Of a stretch of DNA of 9,630 nt, positions 6,531 to 9,630 are shown piece by piece. Below the pieces are notes generated by a model. The model was not told where the DNA came from and ran no database searches. It saw only the letters and a program-made list of their open reading frames with translations. Location: assembly GCA_045590935.1 (NCBI GenBank), contig JAZNSA010000066.1, forward strand, positions 1 to 9,630, in the 5' to 3' direction. Numbering within the stretch: position 1 is the stretch's first letter; each line of letters opens with the position of its first letter. The position numbers were made by a program, and so were the translations under genes. The DNA comes from CAKSHP01 sp045590935. Its GTDB lineage: Bacteria; Bacillota; Clostridia; UBA1381; UMGS1253.

Positions 6531-7856
6531 CTAAATTCCATAATTTAAAAATGACTCATATCCACCATTTTCGTAAACCTTTTCATCCTTGTATACCCTT
6601 GCCGCATCCGACATAACAAACCCTCTTAATGCATCAGGTGCATGCGTAAGCTCATGAGGGTTTGATGCAACATCATTAGGATTTTTAGTATCAAACGTCA
6701 ACGCGGGTAAAGTTCTTATAAGATTTTTACAATTTTCAAAAATTTTCATTTTTGGCTCGCCATTTTTAATACTCAACCACTCCTTAAGCTCATACCATCC
6801 ATTAACTCTGCTATTATCAGTTTTGTAAAATACCAATCCAAATTGTCTGAAAATATCAACAACGCTTTTCCCACTCTCCTGTCGCCTCGAAAAAAGGTCA
6901 GGCGGTGCAAAATGCATATTGATTTTCTCATTTTCGCTCATCTTTAAAATCTCCTGTGCCGCACTTGATACAATAAGATTTTTTTCATAAACCTCCCTGT
7001 AAACAAATGCCCTTCCAAACCTGTCAACCGCAACCCACAACGCCGCAAGCATATCAAGTCCATAATCAATTGAAACATATCTTTGCCAATCATTTGGTAT
7101 TTCAAAAGGTCTTATAACATGAACATTTCTGTCAAACTCCTCAAAATACTGTCCCTCATAAATATCCCAATTACCATAAAGCATCGCTTGCTTTCTCTTC
7201 TCAGGCAAGCTCTCTAAAGTCCTTATATACTCAGGAGAATTTTCAAGCAAAAATTCGTTGTCGTAAACGCCCGAGCGAATAAATGTATAATCCTGCTCCC
7301 TCTCGGAATTTTTGTAAATTCTGTCAATAAACAGCCTCTTTACCCACTCATGCCCAACGCCCCCTGGATTGCAAGTAAAATACATCCTTGGAAAAAACTT
7401 TTTTTTGCACATTCCCGACGAACGGTTACTCTCCGTCAACGCATAAAACTGAAAGCTTGTAAATTGCGTTGCCTCCTCCATAAAAATAACATCATAACTC
7501 TGTCCTTGATATTGCAAAACATCAGTTTCATTAGAAAGGTATCCCAAAACAATTCTGCTTGAATTTGGAAAAATCAGCTCACGGCTTTGGCTTTTATATG
7601 TTACGCAACCATTAAGCATCTTCAGAAATGGTAAAATATGATTTTCTTTAAGCTCATGCAAATGTCTTCGCAAAAACAAAATCTGTATTCCGTCATACTC
7701 TGCCGCCAGAAGTGCCGCCTTAACTCTTGCCGCCCAGCTTTTCCCTCCGCCTCTTGCCCCTCCGTAAGCAATAAATCTGCTTTCTGCCTTAAAAAATTCT
7801 TCTTGTTTTTTATACGGTGGGGTAATAAGTATTTTCTTTTCTAAATCCGAACTAAT
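6531..7856 (-). CDS. terL: phage terminase large subunit, probable ATT start (441 aa)
   Basis: This is the DNA-packaging motor: an N-terminal ATPase and a C-terminal RNase H-like nuclease that cuts concatemers. With the start at 7856, Walker A is GGARGGGKS (residues 32-40), Walker B is VIFMEE (123-128) and the coupling motif is TCNPGG (161-166). Nuclease-domain acidic residues appear in VSIDYG (D264) and HAPDALRG (D408), with a further candidate at FAPPD (D320). The stop is TAG. No ATG, GTG, TTG or CTG codon exists in frame between the preceding stop (7863-7865) and Walker A. ATT at 7854-7856 lies 5 nt after the sequence AGGTGAT, which closely complements the 16S anti-Shine-Dalgarno. It would give an N-terminus of family-typical length (SSDLEKKILITPPYKKQ). 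The next candidate, TTG at 7679, would delete Walker A. Readthrough from terS or a mutated start are alternatives. Confidence 0.9.
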   Translation of the reverse strand: MSSDLEKKILITPPYKKQEEFFKAESRFIAYGGARGGGKSWAARVKAALLAAEYDGIQILFLRRHLHELKENHILPFLKMLNGCVTYKSQSRELIFPNSSRIVLGYLSNETDVLQYQGQSYDVIFMEEATQFTSFQFYALTESNRSSGMCKKKFFPRMYFTCNPGGVGHEWVKRLFIDRIYKNSEREQDYTFIRSGVYDNEFLLENSPEYIRTLESLPEKRKQAMLYGNWDIYEGQYFEEFDRNVHVIRPFEIPNDWQRYVSIDYGLDMLAALWVAVDRFGRAFVYREVYEKNLIVSSAAQEILKMSENEKINMHFAPPDLFSRRQESGKSVVDIFRQFGLVFYKTDNSRVNGWYELKEWLSIKNGEPKMKIFENCKNLIRTLPALTFDTKNPNDVASNPHELTHAPDALRGFVMSDAARVYKDEKVYENGGYESFLNYGI

Positions 7857-7861
7857 TTTAT

Positions 7862-7869
7862 ATCACCTC
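7862..7869 (-). promoter_or_regulatory. ribosome binding site that decides the terL start
   Basis: GAGGTGAT on the minus strand overlaps the terS stop codon TGA (7865-7863) and closely matches the 16S anti-Shine-Dalgarno complement. The only plausible in-frame start at correct spacing is ATT at 7856, 5 nt downstream. The GTG inside the site opens a frame that stops after one further codon, so it cannot serve. The overlap also implies translational coupling of terS and terL. Confidence 0.7.
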
Positions 7870-8135
7870 GCCCAATCCTTAACCTTCTCATCAAGCACAA
7901 ATCTTACCTCCCCCTCGCCGCTCTCTTCATTTCTCCCGATTTTTTCACCTCTTTCCTGCAGCCGTAGCATAAAATCAGCAAATTTTATAAGCTCATCATT
8001 TTTAACTGTCGGCTTGAAATTTTCTCCGCCACTCATATCTTTTTCATTCTTCAGAGAGCTTTCAATCCTTAGCCCCATAAGCTTAACCGCCTTTTTTAAT
8101 GCACCTTGCGCCGCTTTGTCAAATTCTTTACCCAT
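7863..8135 (-). CDS. putative terminase small subunit (90 aa)
   Basis: The gene starts at ATG 8135 with GGAGG 13 nt upstream (slightly long spacing), and no other start is in frame between them. It ends at TGA overlapping the ribosome binding site of terL. The 90-residue protein is mostly helical: a basic N-terminal helix (KEFDKAAQGALKKAVKLMG), a lysine/glutamate-rich linker, a second helix (DELIKFADFMLRLQERGEK) and a short C-terminal strand (GEVRFVLDEKVKDWAR). Small terminases recognise phage DNA and regulate the large subunit. The helix plus C-terminal beta tail, the single gene upstream of terL and the coupling all fit that role. It is shorter than most characterised small terminases (roughly 140-180 residues) and I see no definite helix-turn-helix, so another terL-linked accessory protein remains possible. 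Confidence 0.55.
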   Translation of the reverse strand: MGKEFDKAAQGALKKAVKLMGLRIESSLKNEKDMSGGENFKPTVKNDELIKFADFMLRLQERGEKIGRNEESGEGEVRFVLDEKVKDWAR

Positions 8136-8164
8136 AAAATCAAAAAAACCTCCTTTCGCTTAAA

Positions 8165-8205
8165 ATTATAAGCAAAAAAAGGTTTCTACTACTACAAGCT
8201 TTTTT
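8165..8205 (-). promoter_or_regulatory. phage promoter-like element, copy A (upstream of terS)
   Basis: On the minus strand TTGTAGTAGTAG (8197-8186) is followed after exactly 15 nt by TATAAT (8170-8165). The motif lies in the loop of a hairpin with arms AAAAAAG (8205-8199) and CTTTTTT (8181-8175). It starts directly after the MATE-gene terminator and ends about 30 nt before the terS start, leaving a short leader that carries AAAGGAGG. Copy B shares the 14-nt core CTTGTAGTAGTAGA, the -10 box and the spacing. This position makes it the natural entry promoter of the packaging operon. Confidence 0.6.
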
Positions 8206-8209
8206 ATAT

Positions 8210-8250
8210 CAAAAAAACCCTCACCATAAAAATCAGATGAGAGTTTTTAG
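8210..8250 (-). terminator. intrinsic terminator after the MATE gene
   Basis: On the minus strand ACTCTCATC (8244-8236) pairs with GGTGAGGGT (8225-8217) through 9 bp including two G-U pairs. The loop is about 10 nt and a run of T residues follows. It lies about 30 nt after the MATE stop codon. The opposite strand also shows a stem with a shorter T-run, so it may work both ways. It separates the MATE transcript from the phage promoter element. Confidence 0.8.
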
Positions 8251-8274
8251 TATCATTTATTATTAATTTTATTT

Positions 8275-9630
8275 TTACAATTCCCTTATTCTCGTATTAT
8301 AAACGTGAACTAAAAATACCATTGCTATCAAAAATCCACCAATCTCCGCAATAGGAAATGCCCACCAAACTCCACTCACGCCTATAAATCCGCTAAGTAT
8401 ATACGCAATCGGCAAAAGTAAAATAATCTGTCTTAGTAGCGAAATAATAAGAGAATAAATTCCATTACCAAGCGCCTGAAACATCGTTGAAATAACAATT
8501 CCAACAGCCGCCGATACAAAGCACAGGCTTATAATTCTAAGCGCAGAAACGCCAATTTCAAGCATCATCTTATCTGCGTTAAATAATCCAAGAAGTACCT
8601 TCGGGAACAAGATAAACAATACCGTTCCAAGCGCCATAATCAAAACACCAATCAAAGTACCAATCTTAAGCGCACCCAAAAGCCTTTTTTTGTTTTTTGC
8701 ACCATACGAATATCCCATAATCGGCATAAGTCCGTGCGTAAGTCCAAATACAGGCATAAATACAAACGACTGCAGCTTAAAGTAAATTCCGAAAACATTA
8801 ACTGCAACGCCTGTTCTCTCCAAGCTCAGCAAAAGCGCATTAAGGAACGACGTCAAAACAGAGCCTATCGCCTGCATAAATATCGACGGAACCCCAACCT
8901 TATAAATTTCTCCAACAACACCTTTAGAAAACTTAAATCCTTTAAATGAAATCTTAATATCGTGCTTCTTTATAAAAACAACATATAAAGCGAAAAGCAT
9001 CGCCATAATCTGCCCCAACACTGTAGCAATCGCAGCTCCCGCAACTCCCATTTTAGGAAAAATCCCAAATCCAAAAATCAAAATCGGGTCTAAAATAATA
9101 TTAACAATCGTTCCCATAAGATGGAAAATCATAGGATAAATCATATTGCCCGTCGCCTGAAGAATTTTCTCGCAGGTAATCTGCATAAACGAGCCAATTG
9201 AAGCAATCATAACTATACTCAAATATATAACGCACTGCTCCGATGCTTCAGCACTCGCATCCATAGCATAAACAAAAGGTTTAACAATCGTAAGCCCTAA
9301 AACAACAAACAAAAGCCACGACATAACAGCTAAAATAATTCCATGCATCGCCGCCGAGCTTGCCTCGTCAAAGCGTTTCGCACCAAGCCTCCTTGCAACA
9401 AGCGAATTAACACCTATGCTCGTTCCAACCGCAACCGCAACCAAAAGCATCTGCAACGGAAAAGCAAGGTTAATCGCCTGCAAGCCAATATGGCTGTAAT
9501 GCGAAATATAAATTCCGTCAACAATATTATATAACGCCTGAATTAACATTGATAGCATACTCGGAACAGACATCGAAATAATAAGCTTCAATATAGGCTC
9601 TGTTCCCATTTTGTTTTCTTTTTTGTTTTC
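8275..9630 (-). CDS. MATE-family multidrug/cation efflux transporter (5' end probably beyond window)
   Basis: This is an integral membrane antiporter of the multidrug and toxic compound extrusion family, exporting cationic compounds in exchange for Na+ or H+. The first ATG in the window is at 9609, giving 444 residues, close to the usual ~450. The frame stays open to the window edge as ENKKENK, and no ribosome binding site precedes that ATG, so the true start is probably just outside. The N-terminus (MGTEPILKLIISMSVPSM, then LIQALYNIVDGIYISHY) is characteristic of bacterial MATE proteins of the MepA/DinF-like group. A second repeat begins near residue 232 (IYKVGVPSIFMQAIGSVL), consistent with two six-helix bundles. 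Hydrophobic segments cover nearly the whole length. It ends with TAA followed by a terminator. It may be host DNA flanking a prophage or a cargo gene; substrates cannot be read from the sequence. Confidence 0.9.
   Translation of the reverse strand, partial: ENKKENKMGTEPILKLIISMSVPSMLSMLIQALYNIVDGIYISHYSHIGLQAINLAFPLQMLLVAVAVGTSIGVNSLVARRLGAKRFDEASSAAMHGIILAVMSWLLFVVLGLTIVKPFVYAMDASAEASEQCVIYLSIVMIASIGSFMQITCEKILQATGNMIYPMIFHLMGTIVNIILDPILIFGFGIFPKMGVAGAAIATVLGQIMAMLFALYVVFIKKHDIKISFKGFKFSKGVVGEIYKVGVPSIFMQAIGSVLTSFLNALLLSLERTGVAVNVFGIYFKLQSFVFMPVFGLTHGLMPIMGYSYGAKNKKRLLGALKIGTLIGVLIMALGTVLFILFPKVLLGLFNADKMMLEIGVSALRIISLCFVSAAVGIVISTMFQALGNGIYSLIISLLRQIILLLPIAYILSGFIGVSGVWWAFPIAEIGGFLIAMVFLVHVYNTRIREL

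Noticed and set aside
6531..7679. terL starting at TTG 7679
   Set aside because: It would remove the Walker A motif and the conserved N-terminal segment, which lie in frame upstream between 7680 and 7856.
7863..7865. Reassigned TGA codon (alternative genetic code)
   Set aside because: All other genes use TGG for tryptophan and contain no internal TGA; the TGA here ends a protein of sensible size and overlaps a ribosome binding site.
1..9630. CRISPR array, tRNA, rRNA or attachment-site repeats
   Set aside because: No regularly spaced repeats, no cloverleaf-like sequence and no long direct repeat at the MATE-phage junction could be seen.

Overview
The window is a minus-strand block of phage head-morphogenesis genes lying downstream of a MATE-family efflux gene. 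The DNA is AT-rich. It has strong AAGGAGG-type ribosome binding sites, T-tailed terminators, some TTG starts and tight gene packing. This suggests a low-GC Firmicute, probably an anaerobic gut-type Clostridium relative, carrying a prophage or phage; that assignment is inference from style, not from a marker gene.

Reading in the direction of transcription (high to low coordinates): a MATE transporter (8275-9630, 5' end probably outside the window) ends at a clear intrinsic terminator. A promoter-like element follows immediately. Then come a 90-residue putative small terminase subunit, the large terminase ATPase/nuclease, a 56-residue small protein, the portal, a second copy of the same promoter-like element, a scaffold-like protein, the major capsid protein with a C-terminal chitobiase-like beta domain, a 109-nt hairpin element, a 122-residue putative head-tail adaptor, and a 749-residue cysteine-rich protein that looks like a short-tail nozzle/stabilisation protein. 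The order terS-terL-portal-scaffold-capsid-adaptor-nozzle fits a short-tailed (podovirus-like) particle. No integrase, lysis, replication or tail-fibre gene is visible.

Three points stand out. First, terL has no ATG, GTG, TTG or CTG codon between the terS stop and its Walker A motif. A near-consensus ribosome binding site overlapping the terS stop points to an ATT start at 7856. Second, two intergenic regions share the element TTGTAGTAGTAG-N15-TATAAT with identical spacing, each inside a small A/T-stem hairpin; they look like phage-specific promoters for packaging and for scaffold/capsid. Third, the long hairpin after the capsid gene ends in a T-run and could be an attenuator or a MITE-like insertion. 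Together, an internal promoter before scaffold/capsid and an attenuator after them would raise capsid and scaffold above the low-copy portal, adaptor and nozzle proteins.

All real genes lie on the minus strand; the plus-strand open frames are judged to be non-coding.
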